Assembly (NCBI RefSeq): GCF_000177535.2
Contig: NC_015673.1
Location: 2,108,001 to 2,172,000, forward strand
DNA: 64,000 nucleotides
Origin: Corynebacterium resistens DSM 45100
GTDB taxonomy: Bacteria > Actinomycetota > Actinomycetes > Mycobacteriales > Mycobacteriaceae
Reading direction: 5' to 3'
A model generated the notes under the pieces. It ran no database searches, was not told the DNA's origin, and saw nothing but the letters and a program-made list of their open reading frames with translations. A program made the translations under genes and the position numbers. Positions 19,462-29,104 of this stretch are shown piece by piece; positions within the stretch are counted from its first letter, which is position 1, and each line of letters starts with the position of its first letter.

Positions 19462-20589
19462 ATGCGCTCCGATTTGCTCCCACCCAACGGTGGCTCGTCG
19501 ATCATCCCGATCGGTGACGTCGTCACTGAAGGCGGCGTCACCATCCCTTCGGCCTCCCTTCGTTTGCATGCTTTTTATGATGACGCCCACGATTGCCCCA
19601 CCACGGCAAGTACTAGGCCCATAATTCTCATCGAACACGCGCTGACAGGCGACGGCAATGTGATCGATTGGTGGTCGGATAACGTCGGCCCGGGCAAGCC
19701 CATCGACACGCGGCGCTACCTCGTACTGTGCGCCAACGTGCTGGGTGGCTGCCAAGGCTCTACCGGACCATCAAGCCTGCACGCTGATGGCAAACCTTGG
19801 GGATCCCGCTTTCCCGGCCTATCCATCCGTGACATGGTGCAAGCGGAAAACCAGTTGTTGGAGCAGCTAGGCGTCGAAAAGATAGATGCCGTAATTGGTG
19901 CTTCGATGGGTGGGGCGAGGGTCCTGGAGTGGACCCTGATGTTCCCCGAAAAGGTCACAAGCGCGCTGGCTATTGCCGTGTCGGCTCGTGCGAGTGCTTG
20001 GCAGATTGGCATTCAATCCAGCCAGATTCGCTTCATTGAGACAGACCCCGATTGGCAAGGTGGCGACTACTACGGCACAGGTCGCGAACCCAACGAAGGA
20101 ATGGGTCAGGCTCGTCGCATTGCGCACCTGACGTATCGCGGCGAGCTGGAAGTAGATGAACGCTTCGGCACCGAGCCGCAGCGGGGCGAGAACCCGTATG
20201 GCCCCTACCGCCGCAGTGACCAGCGGTTCGCGGTGGAAAGCTACCTTGACCGGCAGGCGGAGAAACTCAAGGAACGATTTGATGCAGGTAGTTATGTAGT
20301 GCTCACGGATGCTCTCAACCGTCACGATGTAGGGCGCGGGCGCGGTGGCATGAATGCTGCACTCGGGTCCAGCCAAGTGCCGACGATGGTGGTGGGTGTT
20401 GATACGGACATTTTGTACCCGTATCACCAGCAGGAGCACCTCTCGCGGAATTTGGGCGACTTCATCGGGTTGTCCACAATCACCTCCCCGACCGGGCACG
20501 ATGGATTCCTCATCGAGTCGCGCCAGATGGGACAAGTGCTGGAGAAGTTCCTACGCAAAACTGAGCTACTCGCGGAGGTAGTGGACTAG
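19462..20589 (+). CDS. metX: Homoserine O-acetyltransferase
   Basis: An alpha/beta-hydrolase-fold acetyltransferase of 375 residues, which activates homoserine with acetyl-CoA for the sulfhydrylase encoded just upstream. The oxyanion and entry segments are LIEHALTGD and NVLGGCQGSTGPSS. The nucleophile Ser is in GASMGGARVLEW, the Asp in GVDTDILYPYHQQEHL and the His in SPTGHDGFLIESRQM. The actinobacterial signature AVSARASAWQIGIQS is present. No clean terminator was found in the 64 bp before the convergent DUF3017 gene. Confidence 0.95.
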   Translation: MRSDLLPPNGGSSIIPIGDVVTEGGVTIPSASLRLHAFYDDAHDCPTTASTRPIILIEHALTGDGNVIDWWSDNVGPGKPIDTRRYLVLCANVLGGCQGSTGPSSLHADGKPWGSRFPGLSIRDMVQAENQLLEQLGVEKIDAVIGASMGGARVLEWTLMFPEKVTSALAIAVSARASAWQIGIQSSQIRFIETDPDWQGGDYYGTGREPNEGMGQARRIAHLTYRGELEVDERFGTEPQRGENPYGPYRRSDQRFAVESYLDRQAEKLKERFDAGSYVVLTDALNRHDVGRGRGGMNAALGSSQVPTMVVGVDTDILYPYHQQEHLSRNLGDFIGLSTITSPTGHDGFLIESRQMGQVLEKFLRKTELLAEVVD

Positions 20590-20653
20590 TTGACGTGGCC
20601 ACCCGGTTGAGTTGGTGTAAAGCCGAAAAAGTTGGGCTTGGCGTGGTTTTCGA

Positions 20654-21100
20654 TTAACTACCTAGGGACTCGACGCCAAAAGCAATCAGCATCATCGCCA
20701 CCCCTAGGGACGCATTGAAAGCGGAATCGAATTTCCTAGAGCGCACCGCGAGCACGCCGAGGATGTCCGAATCGACTAGCCAGCGCACGACGGCAAGGTA
20801 GGTCATCGCGAAACCTAGGATGAACACACCGCGTCGCCAACGATTCATAAGAATGAATCCGAACACTACGAGGAGCATACCCACAAAGGCATACACAATT
20901 ACGCGCTGGAGTGAAATGTCCAAGGGTGAGGGCGGCACAGCCCGGTCATGCGGATTCGCCAGTAGGCTTTTGTGAACACGACCGATGCGGGCTTGCGCTG
21001 ACTGCTGTCTCCGCTGTGTCCGCTGTGCCCGCTCGGCATTCTGCGCCTCCGGAATGCGGGCAGCACCCGGAGACTCTCGTCGTGATTTGTCCGCCGGCAT
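20654..21100 (-). CDS. DUF3017 membrane protein
   Basis: A 148-residue protein from the chosen ATG at 21100. The basic, Arg/Gln-rich N-terminal ~60 residues are followed by three hydrophobic segments (RVIVYAFVGMLLVVFGFIL, GVFILGFAMTYLAVVRWLV, and ASLGVAMMLIAFGVESLGS). This fits the actinobacterial DUF3017 family usually located next to folD. The start is two bases after the folD stop, so the two are co-transcribed. A longer frame to 21211 would run inside folD and is rejected. Function unknown. Confidence 0.82.
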   Translation of the reverse strand: MPADKSRRESPGAARIPEAQNAERAQRTQRRQQSAQARIGRVHKSLLANPHDRAVPPSPLDISLQRVIVYAFVGMLLVVFGFILMNRWRRGVFILGFAMTYLAVVRWLVDSDILGVLAVRSRKFDSAFNASLGVAMMLIAFGVESLGS

Positions 21101-21102
21101 GG

Positions 21103-21957
21103 CTACTTCGCGAGCTGCTCGGCGCGCTCCACAACGTTGCGAACAAGGAATGCGCGTGTCAATGGCCCCACTCCACCTGGGTTCGGGGAAACCGCGCCAG
21201 CCACATCCCATACGTCAGGGTGCACATCGCCAGCCAATTTACCGTCTTCACCACGGGAAACTCCCACATCGAGGATCGCAGCCCTTGGCTTAACCATGTC
21301 CGCAGTCAGCATGTGTGGCACACCGGCTGCTGCCACGATCACATCGGCATCTACCGTCTCGGCCTTCAGATCCTTCGTGCCGGTGTGGCAGAGGGTCACG
21401 GTGGAGTTTTCACTGCGGCGGGTAAGCATCAAACCGATGGGACGACCCACGGTCACTCCGCGGCCAATCACCACTACCTTTGCGCCATTGAGCTCCACAT
21501 CGAAACGGCGCAGCAGCGAAATCGCACCATTGGGGGTACATGGCAGCGGGGCAGGCTCGTTGAGCACCAGTTTGCCCAAGTTCACTGGGTGCAGACCATC
21601 GGCATCCTTAGCGGGATCGATGCGCTCCAGCACTGCGTTTTCGTCCAAGTGCTTCGGCAATGGCAGCTGCACAATGTATCCGGTGCAGGCATCGTCGGCG
21701 TTGAGCTCGTCAATCACGGCATTGAGCTCTTCCTGGGACACATCGGCCGGCAAGTCGCGACGGATGGAGTTCACACCGATTTGCTCGCAGTCCTTGTGCT
21801 TCATGCGCACATAGGAGTGGCTCGCCGGGTCATCGCCCACCAGCACGGTCGCCAAGCCAGGGGTGATGCCTTTTTCCTTCAACGCTTTCACTCGCTCCGC
21901 GAGGTCGGCGAAGATTTCATCGCGGTACAGTTTTCCGTCCAGTTTCGTTGCAGCCAT
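21103..21957 (-). CDS. folD: Methylenetetrahydrofolate dehydrogenase/cyclohydrolase
   Basis: A bifunctional enzyme of 284 residues interconverting 5,10-methylene-, methenyl- and 10-formyl-tetrahydrofolate for one-carbon supply. Motifs: [26 protein letters not shown] (catalytic Tyr and Lys), [48 protein letters not shown] (NADP site) and NPGGVGPLT at the C terminus. ATG 21957 gives MAATKLDG, the usual N terminus; the open frame extends 12 more codons upstream. It is followed by the DUF3017 gene. Confidence 0.95.
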   Translation of the reverse strand: MAATKLDGKLYRDEIFADLAERVKALKEKGITPGLATVLVGDDPASHSYVRMKHKDCEQIGVNSIRRDLPADVSQEELNAVIDELNADDACTGYIVQLPLPKHLDENAVLERIDPAKDADGLHPVNLGKLVLNEPAPLPCTPNGAISLLRRFDVELNGAKVVVIGRGVTVGRPIGLMLTRRSENSTVTLCHTGTKDLKAETVDADVIVAAAGVPHMLTADMVKPRAAILDVGVSRGEDGKLAGDVHPDVWDVAGAVSPNPGGVGPLTRAFLVRNVVERAEQLAK

Positions 21958-22054
21958 GGTGTTAATTATTCCACTTCTGCCTCTCTGAGCCACTTATGCC
22001 CCTGCGCTGGACTTTTCACGCCTCGCCTCGCTGTCCACTTGGCGGATTTCTGGC

Positions 22055-22093
22055 CCCACGGTACTTCGCTGTGGGCGGTTGTTTTCTTTTTTT
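22055..22093 (+). terminator. Terminator-like hairpin with long T-tract, upstream of folD
   Basis: CCCAC (22055-22059) pairs with GTGGG (22071-22075), followed by a T-rich stretch with seven consecutive T ending near 22093. It would terminate plus-strand transcription, yet no plus-strand gene ends here, and minus-strand trmL ends at 22207. It may block antisense transcription. The rest of the 249-bp gap 21958-22206 holds only the dispersed motif. Confidence 0.35.
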
Positions 22094-22103
22094 ACCGACG
22101 CCA
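22089..22103. repeat. Copy of the dispersed motif TTTTTACCGACGCCA
   Basis: Identical over 15 bases to 17540-17554, here in the gap between folD and trmL. Confidence 0.6.
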
Positions 22104-22206
22104 CCTTGCTCACCCGCGTTTATTCCTATCCCGGTACGCCCGAGCATGGGTGCGGCCAGCAAGGCCTGAGCCCAATAAGAGGCCCAGTGCCCGCCCCTAC
22201 TGTTCC

Positions 22207-22749
22207 CTACTGCCCGCCGGGGAATCCCATCTGCCGCCATGCCTCGTAGGCGGCAACAGCCGCTGCATTCGATAGATTCATACTCCTGCGCCCAGGCAGC
22301 ATCGGGATGCGTACCCATTCAGTCACCCGGGGATCATTGAGGACGTCCTCGTCCAGCCCCGTCGGCTCTGGGCCGAACAACAATACATCCCCCGGTTGGT
22401 ACGCCACATCTGTGAACCACTTCTCCCCTTTCGTGGTGAAAGCGAAAACCCGGCTGGGTGCCGAGGACAAGGGGCGTGTGGCGTCGGTTAAAGAAGAAGC
22501 CGCAGACCTAGGCAAACAACCACACAGAGAATCAAAAGCATCCCACACCGAATCGTGCAGCTTCACATCGGCCAGATCGTGGTAGTCCAACCCGGCGCGG
22601 CGCACGTGCTTTTCTTCGAAATTGAAGCCCAAAGGCCCGGCGAGGTGCAGCGTTGCCCCAGTTCCCGCGCACATCCGGATCGCGTTGCCGGTGTTGGGCG
22701 GAATTTGCGGACGATCAAAAAGCACATGCAATCCGCTGCTATCATTCAT
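22207..22749 (-). CDS. trmL: tRNA (cytidine/uridine-34-2'-O)-methyltransferase, SPOUT family
   Basis: A 180-residue SpoU-type methyltransferase. It begins LHVLFDRPQIPPNTGNAIRMC (motif 1 with the conserved Asn and Arg), and has LLFGPEPTGLDEDVL (motif 2) and VRIPMLPGRRSMNLSNAAAVAAYEA (motif 3, with the cofactor knot). These are the TrmL/CspR features, which methylate the wobble ribose of tRNA-Leu isoacceptors. ATG 22749 has AAAGG six bases upstream; the frame continues 31 codons further upstream but without family similarity. It is divergent from the gene at 22851. Confidence 0.9.
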   Translation of the reverse strand: MNDSSGLHVLFDRPQIPPNTGNAIRMCAGTGATLHLAGPLGFNFEEKHVRRAGLDYHDLADVKLHDSVWDAFDSLCGCLPRSAASSLTDATRPLSSAPSRVFAFTTKGEKWFTDVAYQPGDVLLFGPEPTGLDEDVLNDPRVTEWVRIPMLPGRRSMNLSNAAAVAAYEAWRQMGFPGGQ

Positions 22750-22850
22750 GGGGACCTTTCGATTCACAGGGGTTAATCTCCCGGCTAATGGGAAGCTAAG
22801 GCGAACATTCAACGCAACTGAGTCTGACGTTTTTCTGTACAACGGAAGTC

Positions 22851-24128
22851 ATGACTGATTCGCAATCACGCGCTCACCGTTCCCACGACGTCGTCTTGTT
22901 CGGCGCTACAGGATTCGTCGGAAAGCTTACCGCCATCTATTTGGCCGATAACGCGCCGGCTGGCACTCGCATTGCCTTGGCTGGTCGTAACCGTGAAAAA
23001 TTGGAATCCGTGCGAGCGGAAATAGCCGCCGAACATCCCACGGCCGCGGATTTCCCCTTACTCATCGCCGATTCCACGGATGATGCCTCGCTACGCGCTA
23101 TGGCGGAATCCACCCGCGTTGTCATCAGCACGGTTGGCCCTTACATGCGCTATGGAGAGCCACTCACAGCCGCCTGTGCCGCCGCTGGCACCCACTATGT
23201 CGACTTGTGTGGCGAAACACTTTTCATGCGCCAAACCATCGATAATCACCACACCACCGCGCAGTCCACTGGCGCCCGGATTGTGCAGCCCTGCGGTTTT
23301 GATTCTGTGCCCTCCGATATCGGCATGTTGCTGTTGCACGAGGAGGCCAAGAAGCACTCGCCTACTTCACTTTCCGACGCCACGATGATCGTGAAGATGA
23401 AAGGTGGCTTGTCGGGCGGCACCATCGATTCCATCCGCAACCAATTCAGCGAGGTCGATAAGAACCCAGAGCTGGGGAAGGTCATCGCCGATCCTTATAC
23501 TCTCTCACCCGATCGCGATGCGGAGCCGGACCTCGGCAAACAGCCCGATCACGGTTTCCTAGCTCTGGACGATTACGGTCAAGAAGGCGCTTTCGCCGGC
23601 CCTTTCGTCATGGCCAGCTGTAACACTCGTGTGGTGCGCCGTTCCAATGCACTCTTGGACTATGCCTACGGGCCAAAACTGCGTTACCGCGAATTCATGT
23701 ACACGGGCAAGGGGGTCAAGGGGCGCGCAATGAGTTACGTGACGGGTCTTGGCCTAGGTGCCGGCATCAAGCTCATCCAAAATGAAAAGTTGCGCCCGAA
23801 ACTCACGAAGTGGATTCCGGAGCCCGGTGACGGCCCCAGCGAGGAATCCCGCGAGAACGGCTTCTTCCGCACCACTCACTACGGCACATTGAGCGATGGC
23901 ACGCGGATTAGTTCCAGGATGGAGATGCAGGCTGACCCGGGATACAAGGGAACGTCCTTGCTGCTGGGCGAGGCAGCACTGACGTTGGCGCTGCACGAAG
24001 CCGAATTGCCCAAAGTTGATGGCAGTGAAACGGGTGGCGGTGTGCTAACTCCAGCAACCGGTTTGGGGCTTGCCTACGTCGAACGTTTGCGTGCTGCTGG
24101 GGTGCAGCTAAGCACGCGTTCGATTTAA
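22851..24128 (+). CDS. Saccharopine dehydrogenase-like / trans-acting enoyl reductase family protein
   Basis: A 425-residue protein with an N-terminal Rossmann fold (DVVLFGATGFVGKLTAIYL, then ALAGRNREKLE) and the family segments STVGPYMRYGEPLTAACAAAGTHYVDLCGE and QPCGFDSVPSDIGMLL. The C-terminal half has GGLSGGTIDS and a TPATGLGLAYVERLRAAGV ending. It corresponds to the actinobacterial Rv2449c-type family, whose relative Rv2953 is a trans-acting enoyl reductase in phthiocerol lipid synthesis. Whether this one acts on lipids is unknown. It ends four bases from the convergent peptidase gene. Confidence 0.85.
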   Translation: MTDSQSRAHRSHDVVLFGATGFVGKLTAIYLADNAPAGTRIALAGRNREKLESVRAEIAAEHPTAADFPLLIADSTDDASLRAMAESTRVVISTVGPYMRYGEPLTAACAAAGTHYVDLCGETLFMRQTIDNHHTTAQSTGARIVQPCGFDSVPSDIGMLLLHEEAKKHSPTSLSDATMIVKMKGGLSGGTIDSIRNQFSEVDKNPELGKVIADPYTLSPDRDAEPDLGKQPDHGFLALDDYGQEGAFAGPFVMASCNTRVVRRSNALLDYAYGPKLRYREFMYTGKGVKGRAMSYVTGLGLGAGIKLIQNEKLRPKLTKWIPEPGDGPSEESRENGFFRTTHYGTLSDGTRISSRMEMQADPGYKGTSLLLGEAALTLALHEAELPKVDGSETGGGVLTPATGLGLAYVERLRAAGVQLSTRSI

Positions 24129-24132
24129 GGTT

Positions 24133-25992
24133 TTAGTCCACACAAGCGTTGATCTGCTCGATGAACTCCAACATCTTATCGCCGATGAGCTGGCGTGATT
24201 TGGGCTTGACGAATTGGTGACCTTCCCCTGGAACCACGAGGAACTGTGGCGAATGCCCGGCGGCTTCAAGCGCATCGAACAGCTGCTGGGATTCATCAAT
24301 GGGCACGTTAGTATCGTTTTCCCCGTGGAGAAACAACACGGGTGAAGTGATCTGTTCCGCTTTGTACAGCGGGGAGATCTCGATAAGCAGCTCCGCGTCG
24401 TGCATGGGGTAGCCATACTTTGGTGATGCCGCGGATGCTAACCAAGGCTCCGTGGATTCGTAGTAGGTTTCGAAACTCGTCATGCCACAGGCATCGATAA
24501 CCCCGGCGAAAAGCTCTGGGTAGCGGGAAGCCGTGAGCACAGCGAGGTAGCCACCATAGCTTCGACCCCCTACAAAGACACGGCCGGGTTCGGCGAGGTT
24601 GGCGTCGAGCAAGAAAGAAACGGTGTCCGCGACGTCATCCATGGCAGCGAAGCGCCCGTAGCGATCATCGGCGTGGGAGAAAGCCCGGCCGTGCCCCTTG
24701 CTACCACGAATGTTCGGGGTGAACACGGTAATTCCCGCTTCAACAAGTTGCGACAAAATATCGTGGTTGACTGGGCGGGACTGGCCTTCAGGACCGCCGT
24801 GTAAGTGAACATAAACTGGTCGAGCCGGTCGCTGGGCCGTGGAGGGTTCCGCTTCCTGTGCCTGACCAATGTGTTCGTCATCTGGCATGTACAGCCAGCC
24901 GGAGAGCTCCAACCCATCGCGAGCGACGTAATGCACCAGCTCCGGCAATGGTAAGCGCCCGGCGCGACTGCGTTCTTCCAATCGTGCAGAACGGTCCGGA
25001 TCAAGCGGTTCTACACGGCCGGCTTCCAATCGCAGGATTTCAACTGTCGGTGGCAGGTTCGGGCCTTCCACGGTCAACGCGAGCATTCCACCGTCATCGG
25101 TAATGGACAGGCCGAATGCCACCATGCCGGGCAACTCGACGGTACGTCGCACCTGCACGCGCTGCTCTTCCCCCAGCGCGAGAACTTCCAAACTGGAAAC
25201 ACCATCGTGGTTCCACAGCACCGCCGCAGTGGTGGAATCTTCGCTGATGATGAACTCGTCCACGTCGGATTCTGGGGCGCTGATGAGGTCTTCTTGCTCG
25301 AGGCATCGTGGCCGGCCCGTCTCGGGATCCACTTCCACCACCAGCCGCAGAATACGCCGGCGCTCGGCATTGTGATCCGTTGCCACCAACACCACAATGC
25401 GGTCATCCCCCAGCGGCAGAATGTGGCCGTCTTCGGTGTTGGCACCGGGCTGGGGGCTCAGCAACGGCATCCACCGCCCCTCGGGCGTGACCAACAACAG
25501 CTCACGGTTACCGCGCGGACCCACACGCATCAAGCAGAACCCCGCCTCGCTGGAGACCAACACGGCATCACTGCGCCGATCCATGACGAGGTAGCGGGAG
25601 CTTTCCGGATCCACCAGACGAGCCTCGGACACCCCATCAGAAGCCACCGCATCCATGGCTAAGTGCGTGCCATCCCACTCCACCAACGTGGTCTTCGCAT
25701 CGTAGCTATTACGCAGCGCGGTGGCGCCAGAGACCGCGGGGTCCGTGGATACCGTGAAGGTCTCCAACCGTTCCGAACCCTTCGGCGATACCTCGCACGC
25801 GATCCATTTTCCGTTTGGGCTGTGCAGCACGCGCGTCACGGGGCCGTCCACGGGCAGCTGCACTGGACGTTCTTCGCCTAGTTTCCCGTCTTCCAGCGCT
25901 GCTTGGACCGCATACGGATAGCCTCCATCGCGGACGATATAGGCGATGGCGTTACCCGCCGGAGCGATCGATGGTCTGGTGGTATGGCGCAT
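24133..25992 (-). CDS. S9 family (prolyl oligopeptidase-type) peptidase
   Basis: A 619-residue serine peptidase: residues 1 to about 360 form a beta-propeller-like domain, followed by an alpha/beta-hydrolase catalytic domain. The nucleophile Ser is in FVGGRSYGGYLAVL, the Asp in LFLHGENDTNVP and the His in VPGEGHQFVK. HLHGGPEGQSRP supplies the oxyanion region. No signal peptide is visible, so the enzyme is probably cytoplasmic, trimming short peptides or acyl-peptides. It converges on the gene at 22851 with a 4-bp gap. Confidence 0.9.
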   Translation of the reverse strand: MRHTTRPSIAPAGNAIAYIVRDGGYPYAVQAALEDGKLGEERPVQLPVDGPVTRVLHSPNGKWIACEVSPKGSERLETFTVSTDPAVSGATALRNSYDAKTTLVEWDGTHLAMDAVASDGVSEARLVDPESSRYLVMDRRSDAVLVSSEAGFCLMRVGPRGNRELLLVTPEGRWMPLLSPQPGANTEDGHILPLGDDRIVVLVATDHNAERRRILRLVVEVDPETGRPRCLEQEDLISAPESDVDEFIISEDSTTAAVLWNHDGVSSLEVLALGEEQRVQVRRTVELPGMVAFGLSITDDGGMLALTVEGPNLPPTVEILRLEAGRVEPLDPDRSARLEERSRAGRLPLPELVHYVARDGLELSGWLYMPDDEHIGQAQEAEPSTAQRPARPVYVHLHGGPEGQSRPVNHDILSQLVEAGITVFTPNIRGSKGHGRAFSHADDRYGRFAAMDDVADTVSFLLDANLAEPGRVFVGGRSYGGYLAVLTASRYPELFAGVIDACGMTSFETYYESTEPWLASAASPKYGYPMHDAELLIEISPLYKAEQITSPVLFLHGENDTNVPIDESQQLFDALEAAGHSPQFLVVPGEGHQFVKPKSRQLIGDKMLEFIEQINACVD

Positions 25993-26004
25993 GATTTCGC
26001 CATT

Positions 26005-26565
26005 TTAGCAGGTCACAATACGCAGATCGGAGTCCGGTTGTTCTGCGAAGTGGGCGTTTTCTTGAGCAGCCCACATTTCCCACCACGCGGTGGGGTCCCC
26101 GTCACGGCACTGCACACGCGCCCGCCGCCGACCTTCGGGTGCTTCTAGGATGACAGTCAGCACACGCTGCCCGCTGCGCCGCCGCGCCGCCGCGATTGTC
26201 TCGGTACTCAGTGCACCCGCTCCTTCTACGATGAGGTTCTTCCGCGGATCGACCTTCTTCCATGGGCCATAATCATTCTTGCCCCAGTCCCACTGCCGGT
26301 ACCCGGCTTGTTCTCTCTCTGTGCTGAGGATCGTAGTGCTCACTGCTTTTGTGGCAGACGCCAACCCAGCCCACCCCGGGTACGCATCATCGAGGTGTAC
26401 CAACTGTGCCTTAAGCAAATGCTGCAGACGGTGCGCGGTGACAGTTTTCCCCGACCCACTACGGCCATCAATAAGCACGGTTAGCGGAGTTTTACCTTTC
26501 GGCAATTGCTGCACAGCCCGCAAGATTAGCGTGGTGGTTTCAACGGGATCATTTACGAACATCAA
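26005..26565 (-). CDS. P-loop kinase-like protein (uridine kinase-related)
   Basis: A 186-residue P-loop protein: VLIDGRSGSGKTVTAHRL (Walker A, about residues 32-45), HLDDAYPGW and a Walker-B-like LIVEGAGALS. This pattern occurs in small actinobacterial proteins annotated as uridine-kinase-like or hypothetical ATP-binding proteins. The substrate is unknown. It starts 13 bp upstream of the peptidase's minus-strand start in transcription order (peptidase start at 25992), so the peptidase and kinase form a likely pair with this gene last read from 26565. The preceding 149 bp to ecfT hold nothing I recognise. Confidence 0.75.
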   Translation of the reverse strand: MMFVNDPVETTTLILRAVQQLPKGKTPLTVLIDGRSGSGKTVTAHRLQHLLKAQLVHLDDAYPGWAGLASATKAVSTTILSTEREQAGYRQWDWGKNDYGPWKKVDPRKNLIVEGAGALSTETIAAARRRSGQRVLTVILEAPEGRRRARVQCRDGDPTAWWEMWAAQENAHFAEQPDSDLRIVTC

Positions 26566-26714
26566 TCAACTATAGGTAGTGGAATCCACAAAAAATCAGG
26601 TCACTAACACGCTTTTAACGCGCATACTGCTTCCTGTTCCACCAGTTAGTACTCGCATCAGTTTGCCCCGTGATTGGAGCTGGAATCCGTGACAATGACC
26701 CCCACCTTTTCCGC

Positions 26715-27494
26715 TTAACCTCCGGTCACACCGAGTAAACGGAAATCCCCCGTCCACACAGCCACACCCAAAGCCAGCGCGCTCAATCCAGCACAGACGA
26801 GCAACACACCAACATCCCACACACCGAACTTCGCCTGCCTACCCCAAGTGCGCGGAAGAGGACGGCCGTGGGCGTCGGTGGCGCCAAATCCCCTAGCCTC
26901 CATCGCTGTAGCTAGCTTGCCTCCCCGGCGTAAAGCCAGTACTAGCAGGGCGAACATCTGCCTCGGCAAGCGCGAAATCCGGGGCCCATCACCTAAGCCG
27001 CGGGCACGCCGGGCGCGGTCGAGGGCGGACCAGTCCTGCTTAAACAACGTGGCCATACGCACCCCGGCAACCGATCCGATCACGAACCGAGCGGGCAACT
27101 TCCACAGCTGCGCCAGCCCATCACCCAACCGAGTGGGGTCCAGATTGCGGGTCAGGACAACCGCCGGCAACCCAACAGCCAGCACGCGCACCGTCACAGC
27201 GATCGCCAGCTTCACCGAATTCTCCGTTACGGTGATGAGCCCGGCGTCGAGATAAATCTCACCCCCAGCGCGCCCGTATAGCAACATGCTGAGCCCGGTC
27301 AGCGGAGCCAGCACCAACAGTGGCCACCCGCGGCGCAGCAAATCCACCGGCCCCATACCGCACAGGGGCGCAAGCACAACAATGCCTATCAGGGCCACGG
27401 TGGCTGAGGTCAGGTCAATGCTCAACAGCAACGGGGTGCTCAGCACTGCGAGCGCCAGAATCCGTGTCGTGGGATCGATGCGTTCCAGGATCAT
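26715..27494 (-). CDS. Energy-coupling factor transporter transmembrane protein EcfT (YkoC-like)
   Basis: A 259-residue membrane protein with about five hydrophobic segments and the two coupling-helix motifs: ALDRARRARGLGDG in the first and ATAMEARGFGATD in the second (the A-R-G signatures). EcfT links the substrate-capturing S component to the ATPases. The chosen ATG at 27494 overlaps the ATPase stop (ATGA); a frame from 27509 adds five residues inside the ATPase gene. Last gene of the PepSY-ykoE-ecfA-ecfT operon. Confidence 0.88.
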   Translation of the reverse strand: MILERIDPTTRILALAVLSTPLLLSIDLTSATVALIGIVVLAPLCGMGPVDLLRRGWPLLVLAPLTGLSMLLYGRAGGEIYLDAGLITVTENSVKLAIAVTVRVLAVGLPAVVLTRNLDPTRLGDGLAQLWKLPARFVIGSVAGVRMATLFKQDWSALDRARRARGLGDGPRISRLPRQMFALLVLALRRGGKLATAMEARGFGATDAHGRPLPRTWGRQAKFGVWDVGVLLVCAGLSALALGVAVWTGDFRLLGVTGG

Positions 27495-28984
27495 GCGTGC
27501 AACCTCCACTCATGGGTGCCCATCAAGCGGCAGAAGTCGTGGTCATGGGAAATTGATAGCAGCGAATAGTCCTGCGCCACCAGTTCCTGTAGCAACCGAA
27601 CGAGCGTGTAAAAGGTTGCGCGATCTTGGCCGAACGTGGGCTCGTCCAGGATCAGTAATCGCGGGCGCGTTGCTAACATCGCCGCAACTGACAATCGGCG
27701 TTTCTCCCCGCCCGATAATGTGTAGGGGTTGGCTTTGGCAAGCCTCGTCAGCCGCAGCTGGGCAAGCAACTCATCGGCGCGCTGTTCAGCCTCTTCGGCA
27801 TCCATGCCAACTGTGGCTGGCCCCAGAAGGAGTTCCTCGCGTACCGTCCGGGCGGCAAATTGGTGCTCCGGTGATTGAAATACGTATCCGATCCGCCGCA
27901 CCAGCTGCTTGGACCTCCACGTGTGGGGATGCGGATTCCACCCCCGTGAGCGCCCGCTTTCGGACTCAACCACACCGCTGGCATCCACCTGCCCACCCAG
28001 TGGACGCAACAACCCAGCCACCGTCAGCGCCAAAGTGGACTTTCCGGCGCCGTTATCACCTGTGAGCACGGTCGATCCCTCTGGGAGGCGCAGGTTCAAG
28101 TCTCGCTGCACGGATTGGCCCGGCTTCCACCCGATGCCTAGGTGGCAAGTCTCCACAAGTTCTTTTTGGTTCGACGCCACCCCGCCCAGTGCTTGCAGTT
28201 CCAATGGCACTCCAGGCACCCACAGGCCAGCGGCAGCCAACTCCTCCCCGTACCGTTCAAGCACATCTGCAATCGGCCCATCAGCAATGACGTGGCTGGT
28301 GGGACCACTTGATTCTGAGGTACCCAGCACAATCGCCCGGTCCATGTGTTCCACCCATGTTCCCACGCGGTGTTCCACAACGATCAGCGTGGCGCCGGTG
28401 TTTTCCGCAGCCGCAATAACGGCATTCCGCACCTCAACGGTGGCTTCCGGATCCAGGTTGGCGGTGGGCTCATCCAACACGATCACGCCCGGTTGCATCG
28501 CCAGCACTCCCGCTAACGCGAGGCGTTGCTTCTGCCCGCCCGATAGTCGCTCGGTGGGTCTGGCTAAAACAGCCTCGATGTCGGAATCAATTGAATCCAA
28601 TCCCACGGTGTGGACTGCTTCACGGGCTCGGCGCCACATTTCCGCTGGCTCCACCCCGAGGTTTTCGCAGCCGAAGATGATGTCATCCCCCACGCGAGCC
28701 GCAATGACCTGCGAATCTGGATCCTGCAACACCATGCCGACCCGCCCCCGACAGTTCTGCGGGGCATCGCCATCGATGGTGATGCGACCGGAGGCCTCGC
28801 CCTCCTCCGAATCCCCCAGCACTCCTGCAATCCCCGCCAGCATCGTGGATTTCCCCGCGCCGGAGGTGCCCAACAGCATCACTTTTTCACCCCGCGCGAT
28901 GCGGAAACTCACCCCTGCAATCGCGGGATCTTTGCGGCCCGCATGCCGCCAGCCGAAGTTTTCAGCGATAACTTCCGCGCCCAC
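27491..28984 (-). CDS. ECF transporter ATPase with two fused ABC domains (YkoD-like)
   Basis: A 497-residue protein holding two ABC ATPase domains that are separate EcfA and EcfA' subunits in many systems. Domain 1: Walker A GTSGAGKST, VLQDPDSQ Q-loop, signature LSGGQKQR, Walker B VIVLDEPTANLDP. Domain 2: Walker A GDNGAGKST, FQSPEHQF, signature LSGGEKRR, Walker B LLILDEPTFGQD. The fused form is typical of the YkoD component of YkoEDC hydroxymethylpyrimidine/thiamine transporters. The start is GTG 28984 with AAGGAG eight bases upstream. Confidence 0.9.
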   Translation of the reverse strand: MGAEVIAENFGWRHAGRKDPAIAGVSFRIARGEKVMLLGTSGAGKSTMLAGIAGVLGDSEEGEASGRITIDGDAPQNCRGRVGMVLQDPDSQVIAARVGDDIIFGCENLGVEPAEMWRRAREAVHTVGLDSIDSDIEAVLARPTERLSGGQKQRLALAGVLAMQPGVIVLDEPTANLDPEATVEVRNAVIAAAENTGATLIVVEHRVGTWVEHMDRAIVLGTSESSGPTSHVIADGPIADVLERYGEELAAAGLWVPGVPLELQALGGVASNQKELVETCHLGIGWKPGQSVQRDLNLRLPEGSTVLTGDNGAGKSTLALTVAGLLRPLGGQVDASGVVESESGRSRGWNPHPHTWRSKQLVRRIGYVFQSPEHQFAARTVREELLLGPATVGMDAEEAEQRADELLAQLRLTRLAKANPYTLSGGEKRRLSVAAMLATRPRLLILDEPTFGQDRATFYTLVRLLQELVAQDYSLLSISHDHDFCRLMGTHEWRLHA

Positions 28985-29104
28985 TACCTACTCCTTGAAA
29001 TCTGCATCTCGCATCCACCCCAACTGCGGTGGGAAAGCTGAGAATGGGTAGGGCGCGGCGTCGGAATAAAGAAAGTGGAAATGGTGGCGGAGGTAACGAT
29101 GGGT

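Noticed and set aside
20911..22275. A 454-codon plus-strand frame
   Set aside because: It runs antisense to folD and the DUF3017 gene, is His/Cys/Trp-rich without domains, and is a GC-frame artefact.
28160..28181. A further T-rich-CGACGCCAC sequence
   Set aside because: It is inside the ECF ATPase coding region, encoding NQKELVE-type sequence, so it was not counted among the intergenic copies.
29030..29075. GCTGAGA followed by GGGTAG on the plus strand, recalling a TPP riboswitch
   Set aside because: It is antisense to the ykoE operon, lacks the downstream CCTGAT and AATACCAGCG segments, and the spacing is wrong.
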